A DNA stretch of 64,000 bases, taken from assembly GCF_002251855.1 (NCBI RefSeq), contig NZ_NOXW01000022.1, forward strand, positions 558,001-622,000, written 5' to 3'. Source of the DNA: Rhodoferax sp. TH121 (lineage in GTDB: Bacteria > Pseudomonadota > Gammaproteobacteria > Burkholderiales > Burkholderiaceae_C). Under the pieces are notes generated by a model that saw only the letters and a list, made by a program, of their open reading frames with translations, ran no database searches and was not told where the DNA came from. Of this stretch, positions 1 to 8,186 are shown piece by piece. The first letter of the stretch is position 1. Each line of letters starts with the position of its first letter. Both the position numbers and the translations under genes were made by a program.

Positions 1-61
1 CATGACCATTGCCTTCCCCGAAGGAGAGTACCTCAAAGGTCTGGTGGTGATGCGGCGCTGA
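1..61 (+). CDS. 3' end of an unidentified protein gene (partial)
   Basis: An open frame enters from the left edge and stops with TGA at 59-61. The visible C-terminus ends in GLVVMRR. The ATG at position 2 could be an internal Met or a start, but nothing upstream is visible, so the gene is treated as truncated by the window. The 19 residues are too few to assign a family. It runs in the same direction as the CobW-type gene that begins about 100 bases downstream. Confidence 0.5.
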   Translation, partial: MTIAFPEGEYLKGLVVMRR

Positions 62-159
62 ATCAGTCTATGGCTGGCCGCAGCGGGGTGGGGGCTTGAC
101 AGGCTCGCTACACTCCCCAACTACCGTCTTTTGCACCGCACCATTTTTGGAAGACTCCC

Positions 160-1227
160 ATGAGCCTGATCCCCGCCACCATCCTGACCGGCTTTCTCGG
201 TTCCGGCAAAACCACGCTGCTCAAGCGCGTGCTGGCCGAAGCCCACGGCCAGAAGATCGCCGTCATTGAAAACGAGTTCGGCGAAGAGAACATCGATAGC
301 GATATCTTGGTCAGCGACACCACCGAGCAAATCATCCAAATGAGCAACGGCTGCGTCTGCTGCACCATCCGCGAAGACCTGCGCACCACGCTGAAAGACC
401 TGGCTGAGAAAAAACGCAAGGGCGAGCTGGATTTCGAGCGCGTGATCATCGAAACCACCGGTGTGGCCGACCCCGGCCCCGTGGCGCAGACCTTCTTTAT
501 GGATGACGAGGTGGCCGAGACCTACCTGTTGGACTCCATCCTCACGCTGGTGGATGCCAAGCACGCCGAGCAGCAGCTCAGCGACCGCCAGGAAGTGCGC
601 CGCCAGATCGGCTTTGCCGACCAGTTATTTATCAGCAAGTCCGATCTGGTGTCCAAGGACGACCTGGACGCGCTGATGCACCGCATCAAGCACATGAACC
701 CACGCGCGCCGCAGAAAGCAGTGCATTTTGGCGAGGTGGCGCTGAACGAAGTGTTGGATCTGCGCGGCTTCAATCTGAACGCCAAGCTCGACATCGACCC
801 CGACTTCCTCAAGGAAGACGATCACGAGCACCACCACCATGATCATGACCACGAACATGGCGAGCACTGCGACCACCCCTCGCACAAGCATGAGCACGGT
901 CATGGCCATGCCCACCACCATCACCACGATGACGATGTGAAAAGCTTCGTCTTCAAGTCCGAGCGCCCCTTCGATCCGGCCAAGCTGGAAGACTTCCTGG
1001 GTGCCGTGGTCAACATCTACGGCCCGCGCATGCTGCGCTACAAGGGCGTGCTCTATATGAAGGGCACCGAGCGCAAGGTCATCTTCCAAGGCGTGCACCA
1101 ACTCATGGGCAGTGACCTGGGCCCAGCCTGGGCAGAGGGTGAGCAGAAGTGCAGCAAAATGGTCTTCATTGGCATCGATCTGCCCAAGGACATCTTCCTG
1201 CAGGGCATGGAACAGTCCCTGGTCTGA
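160..1227 (+). CDS. CobW/COG0523-family GTP-binding metallochaperone
   Basis: A 355-residue G3E-family GTPase of the CobW/YjiA/ZigA group, which handles metal ions (often zinc) in the cytoplasm. The Walker A motif GFLGSGKTT is at residues 11-19. The metal-binding GCVCC motif is at 64-68, and an SKSD sequence stands at the usual NKxD guanine-specificity site near 160. A very His/Asp/Glu-rich linker at about 221-260 separates the GTPase from the C-terminal CobW_C domain and probably buffers metal. The start at 160 follows a weak GGAAGAC ribosome site. A perfect TTGACA lies at 96-101, but no good -10 element follows it. No Zur box was recognised, so zinc is inferred from the family and the His-rich loop. 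The actual client protein is unknown. Confidence 0.9.
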   Translation: MSLIPATILTGFLGSGKTTLLKRVLAEAHGQKIAVIENEFGEENIDSDILVSDTTEQIIQMSNGCVCCTIREDLRTTLKDLAEKKRKGELDFERVIIETTGVADPGPVAQTFFMDDEVAETYLLDSILTLVDAKHAEQQLSDRQEVRRQIGFADQLFISKSDLVSKDDLDALMHRIKHMNPRAPQKAVHFGEVALNEVLDLRGFNLNAKLDIDPDFLKEDDHEHHHHDHDHEHGEHCDHPSHKHEHGHGHAHHHHHDDDVKSFVFKSERPFDPAKLEDFLGAVVNIYGPRMLRYKGVLYMKGTERKVIFQGVHQLMGSDLGPAWAEGEQKCSKMVFIGIDLPKDIFLQGMEQSLV

Positions 1228-1416
1228 CCCGGAACACACCACCGAATCGCAGGGAAACAAATGTTTGTCTCGCTTTTGCAACTGATGGGCTTACCGATGG
1301 GGAAACCTGTACACTCGCGCGCCGAAGAAACCCGCGTTGAGCCCCCTTCAAAGAGGGCAAAGACGCCAGCAGCCACCAGGGACCGTGCGCAGGCGAGTAC
1401 TGCCAGGAGACAAGAA

Positions 1417-2505
1417 GTGAAAGCGACATCCGGGAAAGACACCAAGGCCAAAGACGCGAAAGCCAAAAGCGTCAAGGCCAAGCCTGCGGCCAAAGCAGCA
1501 GCCAAGCCAGTAGTGAAGGTGCAAGCCAAAGCTGCCGTCACCAAGGCAGCCACCAAAGCCGTGAGCAAACCCGTGGCCAAAGCGCCGCCGCCCAAGGCCA
1601 AGGCCGCCGCCAAGCCGGTTGCCAAGGCGCCGGCCAAGCCTGTCGCGAAAGCTGCGTCGAAGGCTGCAACCGCCAAGGCCCCGGCCAAGCCAGTGGCCAA
1701 AGTGGCAGCCAAACCCGTCGCCAAGGCGCCCGCAAAGGCTGCGCCCGCAGTTAAAATCAAGGCGGTTGCCGAAAAACCGGCCGCCAAGCCTACCGTGAAG
1801 GTCGTGGCCCCTGTGAAAACTGCGCCCGCCAAAGTGGTCGCGGCGCCTGTAGCAGCCAAAGTCCCGGTGACGGCACCCGTACCCGCTCCTGCGGCTGCGG
1901 TGCCTGCCAAGTCAGGACGCCCGTCATCCCGGTTGGCCCAACTTACCGTGCCCTCCATGGCGCAATCTGTGGCCTCCACAGCCGCCAAAGCCAGCTATAC
2001 CCCTACCATGACTTCCCCCGTGATTGCCCCTGTGATTCCCGCCGCCGTCAAGAAAGACGCCAAGCTTGCCAACAACTGGAAGTCCAAGCCGGTGGCAGAA
2101 CTGACGGATGCCGAGCTGCTGGCCATGCCTGACTCGGAATACATGAACGATGTGCAGTTGGCGGCGTTTCGCCTGAAGCTCTCCATCCTCAAGCGAGACA
2201 TCCTCAATAGCGCGGGAGAAACCACCGAACACCTGCGCGAAGATACCTCCGTGGTGCCGGATCCTGCCGACCGTGCCACGATTGAGGAAGAGCATGCGCT
2301 GGAGCTGCGTACGCGCGATCGTGAGCGCAAGCTGCTGAAAAAAATTGAGCAATCCATCGTCCGCATTGACGCGGGCGATTACGGCTACTGCGATGAAACC
2401 GGCGAACCCATCGGCGTTGGCCGTCTGTTGGCCCGCCCCACGGCCACCCTGTCGCTTGAAGCGCAGCAGCGTCGTGAACTCAAGCAGAAAATGTTTGGCG
2501 ACTAA
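1417..2505 (+). CDS. dksA: DksA-family RNA polymerase-binding regulator with long H1-like N-terminal tail
   Basis: DksA binds the RNA polymerase secondary channel and works with ppGpp to adjust rRNA and amino-acid promoters. The frame is open from ATG 1261, but GTG 1417 is preferred because AGGAGA at 1405-1410 sits 6 nt before it. This gives 362 residues against about 151 in E. coli. Residues 5-175 or so are a Lys/Ala/Pro-rich tail of repeated KPVAK- and KAPAK-like units. The DksA core covers about 228-362. The coiled-coil tip motif DPADRA (282-287) keeps the two Asp and the Ala needed for function. Only C325 of the usual four zinc-finger Cys remains (CDET at the first pair, SLEA at the second), as in many alpha- and betaproteobacterial DksA proteins. 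The tail resembles the histone-like protein encoded at 47496-48011. Confidence 0.88.
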   Translation: MKATSGKDTKAKDAKAKSVKAKPAAKAAAKPVVKVQAKAAVTKAATKAVSKPVAKAPPPKAKAAAKPVAKAPAKPVAKAASKAATAKAPAKPVAKVAAKPVAKAPAKAAPAVKIKAVAEKPAAKPTVKVVAPVKTAPAKVVAAPVAAKVPVTAPVPAPAAAVPAKSGRPSSRLAQLTVPSMAQSVASTAAKASYTPTMTSPVIAPVIPAAVKKDAKLANNWKSKPVAELTDAELLAMPDSEYMNDVQLAAFRLKLSILKRDILNSAGETTEHLREDTSVVPDPADRATIEEEHALELRTRDRERKLLKKIEQSIVRIDAGDYGYCDETGEPIGVGRLLARPTATLSLEAQQRRELKQKMFGD

Positions 2506-2543
2506 GCGTAATTTACTGGCCTGCGGAGCACCCCCACTGACTT

Positions 2544-4322
2544 ATGGCGACCAAAGACGATCGACCCGGTTTATTGTCCAAGGTGGCGATGTTTGTGCGC
2601 AACCCGACCAAGGATTGGTCGGAGTTGGACCGGGCGGAACCCGAGCAGGACAGCGGTTATGACAAACAGGCCCTGAAGGCCATGATTGAGCGCAAGCGGC
2701 AGAATGACTTTGTCCGCAAGCGCGAATTCGACCAGCTGCGCAAACTGCGCAACCGCGACCCCTCGGCCACTGCGGCCTTGGCACGCCCCTCTTACTTCCA
2801 GACCAGTATCCCCACGGACCCTGATGGCCGTGCTGTCACTCTTAAAAAGATTGACGAGATTGAAGCCCAGATGTCCAAGCAATGGTGGAAGGGCAAGCAG
2901 GACGCTGCCGCCGCACAGGGCGGCTTCCCCGTAGTCGGCAGTGCCAGCAGTGCGGCTGAGCCGCTGTCACCCCAGGCCTCGGCCCCCACGGTCCCAGCGG
3001 CCTTGTCGTCGCGTTTTGAAGCGACGGAGTCGTCGGAGCTGCATTCCAGCGTGTCGGGTGTCGTTCCTTCGGAATACGCAGCCACACAAATGGGCAATGG
3101 CATGCCCCCCCCCATGTCCAGCCATGTCCCTTTGCCTGCGCGCGCGCCGCAGGGGCGGAGCGCCAAGGCGGGGGATTCCTCTGGACTGAGTTTCTCCACG
3201 TCCGAGCTGTTCGCCATCGAGGTGGATGACATGGCTACGGACCCGGAGTTAGAAGAGGCGGCGATTCGCTTTGCCAATGGCGACGATGTGGGCGCTGAAA
3301 CCGGCTTGCTCAATGCACTGCAAAGTATTACCGCTACGCCTGAGGCTTCCGCCTCATGGGCTGCGGCATTGATGGATCTGTACCGCGCCACCAACAACCG
3401 AGCACGCTTTGATTGGGCCTTGGTGGAGTTGGCGCGCGTGTGGGGCCCTTCGCTCCCTGTCTGGTCGTCACTCTCCCTTGCTACGCAAGGTATGGATACG
3501 ACGGCGGCCGCGCCTTTTGCAGCATCAGGCTCGGGCCGTAGCATGCTGGGTGCGGCCCCGGCGATTTGGCGTTGCCCGCCCCGGTTGACGGCTTTGGCCA
3601 TGGAAGATTTGCGGGAGGCCATGTCCACCCAACCCATGCCCTGGGTGATCGATTGGTCGGCAGCGGCAGTCCTGGATGCTGAGGCGATGCCTTTGCTGGG
3701 GGGGCTGTTTGGCAGTTTGTGTGACGAAGCGGTGGCACTGCAATTCGGTGGTGCTGAAAGTTTGGTGTTGGCGCTGCGCGCAATCACGCCGTCCGGAGAC
3801 CGGACCGTGGACCCCGCGTGGTGGGCTGTGCGCTTGAATGCATTGCGCACCATGCAAATGCTGGACGAGTTTGAGTTGGTAGCGCTGGACTATTGCGTCA
3901 CCTACGAGGTCTCTCCGCCCGCCTGGGAGCCAGCGCGTTGCCACTATGAGTCAGCAGAAGTTGCTGCGATGGGGGGGGGCATCTCGCCAGCTGTCCACGA
4001 ATCCGCCGCGACTGTGCCTATGGGCTTGATGGACAGTGTGTCAGTCTCGGGTTTGGAGTTGCGGGGCGATGTGCTCGGGGATGCGACCCAGGCTTTAGCG
4101 GGCTTGGATGCTGCCCGGGAAGACGGGGGGCGCATCGTGGTGTCGTGCCGGAACTTGATTCGTGTCGACTTCTCCGCTGCAGGCAGCATTCTCAACTGGG
4201 TGGCCATGCGCCAGTCTGAGGGACATCTGGTGCAGTTCCAAGACGTGCACCGTCTGGTAGCGGCCTTTTTTAATGTGATTGGCATCAATGAGCATGCCAA
4301 GGTTGTGCCTCGCGCCATGTGA
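2544..4322 (+). CDS. STAS-domain protein of unknown function
   Basis: A 592-residue soluble protein with no signal peptide or membrane segment. The N-terminal 100 residues are charged and probably helical (many Arg, Lys and Glu). Residues about 120-215 are Ser/Ala/Pro-rich and probably disordered. The last 80 residues resemble a STAS/SpoIIAA-like fold, with the typical pattern RVDFSAAGSILNW followed by a helix near 555. STAS domains usually mediate protein-protein regulation. The start ATG 2544 has only a distant GGAG, so the initiation mode is unclear. It lies 38 bases after dksA and 59 bases before hslV, and this neighbourhood is familiar from related Comamonadaceae. No partner can be named from sequence. 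Confidence 0.7.
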   Translation: MATKDDRPGLLSKVAMFVRNPTKDWSELDRAEPEQDSGYDKQALKAMIERKRQNDFVRKREFDQLRKLRNRDPSATAALARPSYFQTSIPTDPDGRAVTLKKIDEIEAQMSKQWWKGKQDAAAAQGGFPVVGSASSAAEPLSPQASAPTVPAALSSRFEATESSELHSSVSGVVPSEYAATQMGNGMPPPMSSHVPLPARAPQGRSAKAGDSSGLSFSTSELFAIEVDDMATDPELEEAAIRFANGDDVGAETGLLNALQSITATPEASASWAAALMDLYRATNNRARFDWALVELARVWGPSLPVWSSLSLATQGMDTTAAAPFAASGSGRSMLGAAPAIWRCPPRLTALAMEDLREAMSTQPMPWVIDWSAAAVLDAEAMPLLGGLFGSLCDEAVALQFGGAESLVLALRAITPSGDRTVDPAWWAVRLNALRTMQMLDEFELVALDYCVTYEVSPPAWEPARCHYESAEVAAMGGGISPAVHESAATVPMGLMDSVSVSGLELRGDVLGDATQALAGLDAAREDGGRIVVSCRNLIRVDFSAAGSILNWVAMRQSEGHLVQFQDVHRLVAAFFNVIGINEHAKVVPRAM

Positions 4323-4381
4323 GTGCGCGCACCTTGTGCGCAACCGCTTGATTTGGGTGCCATTCACCCCACCTGTACACC

Positions 4382-4927
4382 ATGGAACAATTTCACGGAA
4401 CCACCATCATCAGTGTCCGGCGCAAGACGCCCCAAGGCGACCAAGTCGCCATTGGCGGCGATGGTCAGGTTACCTTGGGCAACATCGTCGTCAAAGGCTC
4501 CGCCCGCAAGGTGCGCAAGCTGTATCACGGCAAGGTTTTGGCGGGTTTTGCCGGTGCTACGGCCGATGCATTCACCTTGTTTGAGCGCTTTGAGGCCAAG
4601 TTGGAGAAGCACCAGGGTCATTTGGTTCGGGCTGCCATCGAACTGACCAAAGATTGGCGCACTGACCGCGTGTTGCGTCGGCTGGAAGCCATGTTGGCTG
4701 TGGCGGATAAAGATGCCTCCCTGATCATCACCGGCAATGGGGATGTCCTGGAGCCCGAGAACGGCATCGTGACCATCGGTTCTGGTGGTGCTTACGCCCA
4801 GGCGGCTGCCGTCGCCCTGCTCAACCACACCGAACTGCCCGCGGCCGACATCGTGAAGCGTTCGCTGGAGATTGCGGGCGAGCTGTGCATTTACACCAAT
4901 ATGCACCACACCATTGAGACCCTCTGA
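4382..4927 (+). CDS. hslV: ATP-dependent protease HslVU, peptidase subunit
   Basis: HslV forms a double hexameric peptidase ring that degrades proteins unfolded by HslU. The 181-residue protein has the expected length. A short propeptide MEQFHG precedes Thr7, which should become the N-terminal catalytic Thr after processing (TTIISVRR). Conserved segments [18 protein letters not shown] and [10 protein letters not shown] are intact. hslU begins 5 nt after the stop, so the two are surely co-transcribed. There is no recognisable ribosome-binding sequence before ATG 4382, and the TGTACACC just upstream is too close to be a -10 for this start. Confidence 0.97.
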   Translation: MEQFHGTTIISVRRKTPQGDQVAIGGDGQVTLGNIVVKGSARKVRKLYHGKVLAGFAGATADAFTLFERFEAKLEKHQGHLVRAAIELTKDWRTDRVLRRLEAMLAVADKDASLIITGNGDVLEPENGIVTIGSGGAYAQAAAVALLNHTELPAADIVKRSLEIAGELCIYTNMHHTIETL

Positions 4928-4932
4928 ATTTC

Positions 4933-6270
4933 ATGCAAGCCCTGACTCCCCAAGATATCGTCGCCGAACTCGACAAACACATTGTTGGACAAGCCCAGGC
5001 CAAACGTGCAGTAGCCATTGCCCTGCGCAACCGGTGGCGTCGGCAAATGGTGGACGCTGCGCTGCGCAGCGAAATCACCCCCAAGAATATTCTGATGATT
5101 GGCCCCACCGGCGTGGGCAAGACAGAGATCGCCCGCCGTCTGGCGCGTCTGGCTGATGCACCTTTTATCAAGGTAGAGGCTACCAAGTTCACTGAAGTTG
5201 GCTACGTGGGCAAGGATGTGGATGCCATCATTCGTGACTTGGCTGACATTGCTGTCAAACAAACGCGTGAGGAAGAAAAAACCAAAGTGCGTGCGCGTGC
5301 CGAAGACGCTGCAGAGGAACGCATTCTGGATATCTTGGTGCCGCCTCCGCGCGCCGATTTTGGCGTGACTGCCGCCAGCGATGCGCCAGAGAACGCGGCG
5401 CGCCAGACCTTCCGCAAGAAGTTGCGTGAAGGCCAGTTGGCTGAGCGCGAGATCGAGGTCGATGTGGCGGCACCTGCGCCCCAGCTGGAAGTCATGGGGC
5501 CAGCTGGCATGGAGGAAATGACGGAGCAGTTGCGTGGCATGTTTGGCCAGATGGGCCAGGGCAAGCGACAGACGCGCAAGCTCAAAATCAGCGAGGCGCA
5601 CAAATTGCTGGTGGACGAAGAGGCTGCCAAGCTCGTCAACGAAGATGACATCAAGACCCAAGCTTTGCACCTGCTGGAGCAAAACGGCATTGTGTTTATT
5701 GATGAAATTGACAAGGTGACGTCCCGCAGCGAAGGCAGCAGCGGGGCCGAGGTGTCGCGCCAGGGAGTTCAACGTGACTTGCTGCCATTGGTGGAGGGCA
5801 CGACGGTGTCTACCAAATACGGCATGGTCAAGACCGACCACATTCTGTTTGTTGCCTCCGGCGCTTTTCACCTGAGCAAACCCAGTGACCTGATTCCCGA
5901 GTTGCAGGGGCGGTTTCCCATTCGGGTGGAGTTGCAGTCCTTGTCAGTGCAAGACTTCGAAGCCATCCTGACCCAGACCCATGCCTCCCTCGTCAAGCAG
6001 TACCAGGCGCTGCTGGCCACGGAGCAGGTGGCACTGGTCTTTACCCCTGAGGGCATTACGCGCCTGGCACAGATTGCCTTCGAGGTGAACGAGCGCACGG
6101 AGAACATTGGTGCGCGTCGTTTGTCTACCGTGATGGAGCGCCTGCTGGATGAAGTCAGCTTTGATGCCGCGTCTTTGGCCGGGCAAACCGTGTCGATTGA
6201 TGCGGCTTATGTGGATGCGCGTCTGGGCCAGCTGAGCCAAGACGAAGATCTTTCCCGTTACATCCTGTAA
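4933..6270 (+). CDS. hslU: ATP-dependent protease HslVU, ATPase subunit
   Basis: AAA+ unfoldase partner of HslV, 445 residues. Walker A GPTGVGKT is at residues 57-64 and Walker B VFIDEID at 254-260. The I domain lies between them (about 110-240), and the sensor and arginine-finger regions follow. The C-terminus ends in DLSRYIL, the tail that docks into HslV and activates it. The start at 4933 is fixed by the 5-nt gap from hslV. A short hairpin (CCGTTC/GAACGG, 6272-6287) follows the stop but has no U-tract, so it is not called a terminator. Confidence 0.97.
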   Translation: MQALTPQDIVAELDKHIVGQAQAKRAVAIALRNRWRRQMVDAALRSEITPKNILMIGPTGVGKTEIARRLARLADAPFIKVEATKFTEVGYVGKDVDAIIRDLADIAVKQTREEEKTKVRARAEDAAEERILDILVPPPRADFGVTAASDAPENAARQTFRKKLREGQLAEREIEVDVAAPAPQLEVMGPAGMEEMTEQLRGMFGQMGQGKRQTRKLKISEAHKLLVDEEAAKLVNEDDIKTQALHLLEQNGIVFIDEIDKVTSRSEGSSGAEVSRQGVQRDLLPLVEGTTVSTKYGMVKTDHILFVASGAFHLSKPSDLIPELQGRFPIRVELQSLSVQDFEAILTQTHASLVKQYQALLATEQVALVFTPEGITRLAQIAFEVNERTENIGARRLSTVMERLLDEVSFDAASLAGQTVSIDAAYVDARLGQLSQDEDLSRYIL

Positions 6271-6425
6271 GCCGTTCGGATGAACGGTGATGGAAGTGGA
6301 TGTTTCAAGCATCACTTTCATAAGGCGCGCTAAGTGCTTAATTTAGAACGATTTTTGCCCGTCGATAGCCTGCAAAAACGCTTCTAAGTCCTTGATTTCA
6401 TTGGAAAATTTTCGCGCAAGCCCTC

Positions 6426-6453
6426 TTGCAAGCGTGGCTTTTGCTGATACAGT
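6426..6453 (+). promoter_or_regulatory. Predicted promoter of the division cluster (Pmra)
   Basis: A -35 element TTGCAA (6426-6431) is separated by 16 bp from an extended -10 element, TG at 6445-6446 and TACAGT at 6448-6453. Transcription would start near 6460, about 75 nt before mraZ. It directly abuts the MraZ repeats, as expected for autoregulation. The call rests on motif match and position only. Confidence 0.55.
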
Positions 6454-6490
6454 GCAAAAAAGTGCAATTTAGTGGTGAAAAGTGCCGCGC
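6451..6490 (+). promoter_or_regulatory. MraZ box: four AGTG repeats at exact 10-bp spacing
   Basis: The tetramer AGTG occurs at 6451, 6461, 6471 and 6481, each starting a 10-bp unit (AGTGCAAAAA, AGTGCAATTT, AGTGGTGAAA, AGTGCCGCGC). MraZ is known to bind tandem GTG-type repeats with a 10-bp period upstream of its own gene, so this is very likely the autoregulatory operator of the dcw cluster. It overlaps the -10 element and the start of the transcript. Confidence 0.8.
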
Positions 6491-6534
6491 AATTGCTATT
6501 TCTACGCTGTCGCAACAAAAGTAGGTATTTCACG

Positions 6535-6963
6535 GTGTTCCAAGGGGCCTCGTCTCTCAGTCTGGATGCAAAAGGTCGGCTATCAGTGCCGACCCGGCAT
6601 CGTGACGTCCTGAGTGCGACGGCGGCTGGCCAACTCACGATCACCAAACACCCGCACGGTTGCCTGATGGTGTTTCCCCGCCCCGAGTGGGAGAAGTTCC
6701 GTGAACGTATTGCGGCACTACCCATGTCTGCCCAATGGTGGAAGCGCATTTTTCTTGGCAATGCCATGGATGTGGAAATGGATGCCACGGGTCGCGTGCT
6801 GGTATCGCCTGAGTTGCGCGAAGCGGCGGGTATCGCCAAAGACACCATGTTGCTGGGCATGGGCAACCACTTTGAGCTGTGGGACAAGGCCACCTACGAC
6901 GCCCAAGAGGCCAAGGCCATGCAGGGCGAGATGCCCGATGTCTTCAAAGACTTTTCTTTCTGA
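6535..6963 (+). CDS. mraZ: Transcriptional regulator MraZ
   Basis: First gene of the dcw cluster and repressor of its own promoter. The frame is open from ATG 6472, but that start lies inside the MraZ box. GTG 6535 gives the family-standard beginning (M)[14 protein letters not shown] and a normal length of 142 residues. Two AbrB-like half-domains are visible: [16 protein letters not shown] near the N-terminus and [14 protein letters not shown] near residue 85. It lies 3 nt before the rsmH start codon. Confidence 0.93.
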   Translation: MFQGASSLSLDAKGRLSVPTRHRDVLSATAAGQLTITKHPHGCLMVFPRPEWEKFRERIAALPMSAQWWKRIFLGNAMDVEMDATGRVLVSPELREAAGIAKDTMLLGMGNHFELWDKATYDAQEAKAMQGEMPDVFKDFSF

Positions 6964-6966
6964 GGT

Positions 6967-7908
6967 GTGACGGTGGAAGCTCCTTGGACCCACACCACCG
7001 TCTTGTTGAACGAAGCAGTAGACGCATTGTTCAGCAACGACGGGCAAGCCTACGCGGGCGCTGCGGACGGCACGTACGTGGATGCCACTTTCGGTCGTGG
7101 TGGTCATTCGCGCCGCATTCTGGAGCGTTTGAGTCCGGCCGGGCGCTTGGTCGCCTTTGACCGCGACCCCGATGCGGTGGCGCAATCTGCGAGCATCACC
7201 GACCCCCGCTTTTCCATCCGCCACGAGGGCTTCTCCCATTTGGGCGAGTTGCCATCCGCCAGCCTGTCTGGTGTGCTGATGGACCTGGGCGTGAGTTCCC
7301 CCCAAATCGACAACCCGCAGCGGGGCTTCAGCTTCCGCTTTGAAGGTCCTCTGGATATGCGCATGGATACCACGCGCGGCGAAAGTGTGGCCCAGTGGCT
7401 GGCAACGGCCGAGATCAATCAAATCACGGAGGTGATACGTGAATACGGTGAAGAACGGTTTGCTGGGGCAATTGCAAAGGCGATTGTTGCTCGCCGACAG
7501 GAACGGGGGCCAATTTCAACCACCTCCGAGTTGGCCCAACTCGTGGCTGACACGGTCAAAACCCGCGAGCAGGGCCAGAACCCTGCAACGCGCACATTTC
7601 AGGCTCTTCGGATTTTCATCAACGCCGAGCTTGAGGAGTTGCAACAAGCGCTAGACGCCAGCCTCGATGTATTGCAGCCTGGCGGGCGTTTGGCTGTGAT
7701 CAGCTTCCATTCGCTGGAGGACCGCATCGTCAAGCAGTTCATCGCCAAACACTCCAAAGACGAATATGACCGCCGCGCTCCGTTTGCGGCCCCCAAGGTC
7801 ATGAAGCTCAAGGCGCTGGATCGCATCAAGCCCAGTGCGGCGGAGGTGGCGGGCAACCCGCGTTCGCGCAGTGCCATTTTGCGTGTCGCGCAAAGGATGG
7901 CGGCGTGA
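6967..7908 (+). CDS. rsmH: 16S rRNA (cytosine-1402-N4)-methyltransferase RsmH
   Basis: RsmH (MraW) uses S-adenosylmethionine to methylate N4 of C1402 in the ribosomal P site. The 313-residue length is normal. The SAM-binding motif [11 protein letters not shown] is near residue 38. [14 protein letters not shown] and [15 protein letters not shown] are family signatures, and [13 protein letters not shown] is the conserved C-terminal motif. The start is GTG 6967, immediately after the mraZ stop. The last bases overlap ftsL by 4 nt (GTGA), consistent with translational coupling. Confidence 0.96.
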   Translation: MTVEAPWTHTTVLLNEAVDALFSNDGQAYAGAADGTYVDATFGRGGHSRRILERLSPAGRLVAFDRDPDAVAQSASITDPRFSIRHEGFSHLGELPSASLSGVLMDLGVSSPQIDNPQRGFSFRFEGPLDMRMDTTRGESVAQWLATAEINQITEVIREYGEERFAGAIAKAIVARRQERGPISTTSELAQLVADTVKTREQGQNPATRTFQALRIFINAELEELQQALDASLDVLQPGGRLAVISFHSLEDRIVKQFIAKHSKDEYDRRAPFAAPKVMKLKALDRIKPSAAEVAGNPRSRSAILRVAQRMAA

Positions 7909-8186
7909 TCCGGTTGAATCTGGTGTTGCTTTTGGCTGTCGTGGCCAGTGCCCTGTATCTGGTCGGCATGCAGTATGAGTCGCGCCGTGTGTTTGTCGAG
8001 CTGGAGCGCGCCCGCGCCGAAGCGCGTCGGCTGGAGACGGAGTTTGAGCGTTTGCAAGTGGAAAAGCGTGCCCAGGCAACACCCGCCCGCGTGGAGCGTT
8101 TGGCCAAAGACCAACTGCAAATGCGCCAGGCCACGCCCGGCATCACCACCTATGTGACGTACACCGCACCAGGAGCTGCCCCGTGA
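7905..8186 (+). CDS. ftsL: Cell division protein FtsL
   Basis: A small bitopic divisome protein, 93 residues. A single N-terminal membrane helix (about residues 3-20, rich in Leu, Val and Ala) is followed by a periplasmic coiled coil rich in Glu, Arg and Leu (about 25-70). That layout matches FtsL, which pairs with FtsB and helps activate FtsWI. FtsL is poorly conserved, so position between rsmH and ftsI is the main evidence. The GTG start overlaps the rsmH stop, and its own stop overlaps the ftsI start. Confidence 0.9.
   Translation: MIRLNLVLLLAVVASALYLVGMQYESRRVFVELERARAEARRLETEFERLQVEKRAQATPARVERLAKDQLQMRQATPGITTYVTYTAPGAAP

Noticed and set aside
96-101. Perfect TTGACA as a promoter for the CobW-type gene
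   Set aside because: No acceptable -10 sequence at 15-19 bp; kept only as a remark in the gene entry.
4374-4381. TGTACACC as the hslV promoter -10
   Set aside because: It touches the ATG, so transcription would begin inside the gene; no matching -35 at a usual distance.
6272-6287. Hairpin CCGTTC/GAACGG just after hslU as a terminator
   Set aside because: Only a 6-bp stem and no U-tract follows, so intrinsic termination is not supported.
6472-6534. Longer MraZ start at ATG 6472
   Set aside because: It lies inside the MraZ operator repeats and adds 21 residues absent from the family; GTG 6535 gives the standard N-terminus.
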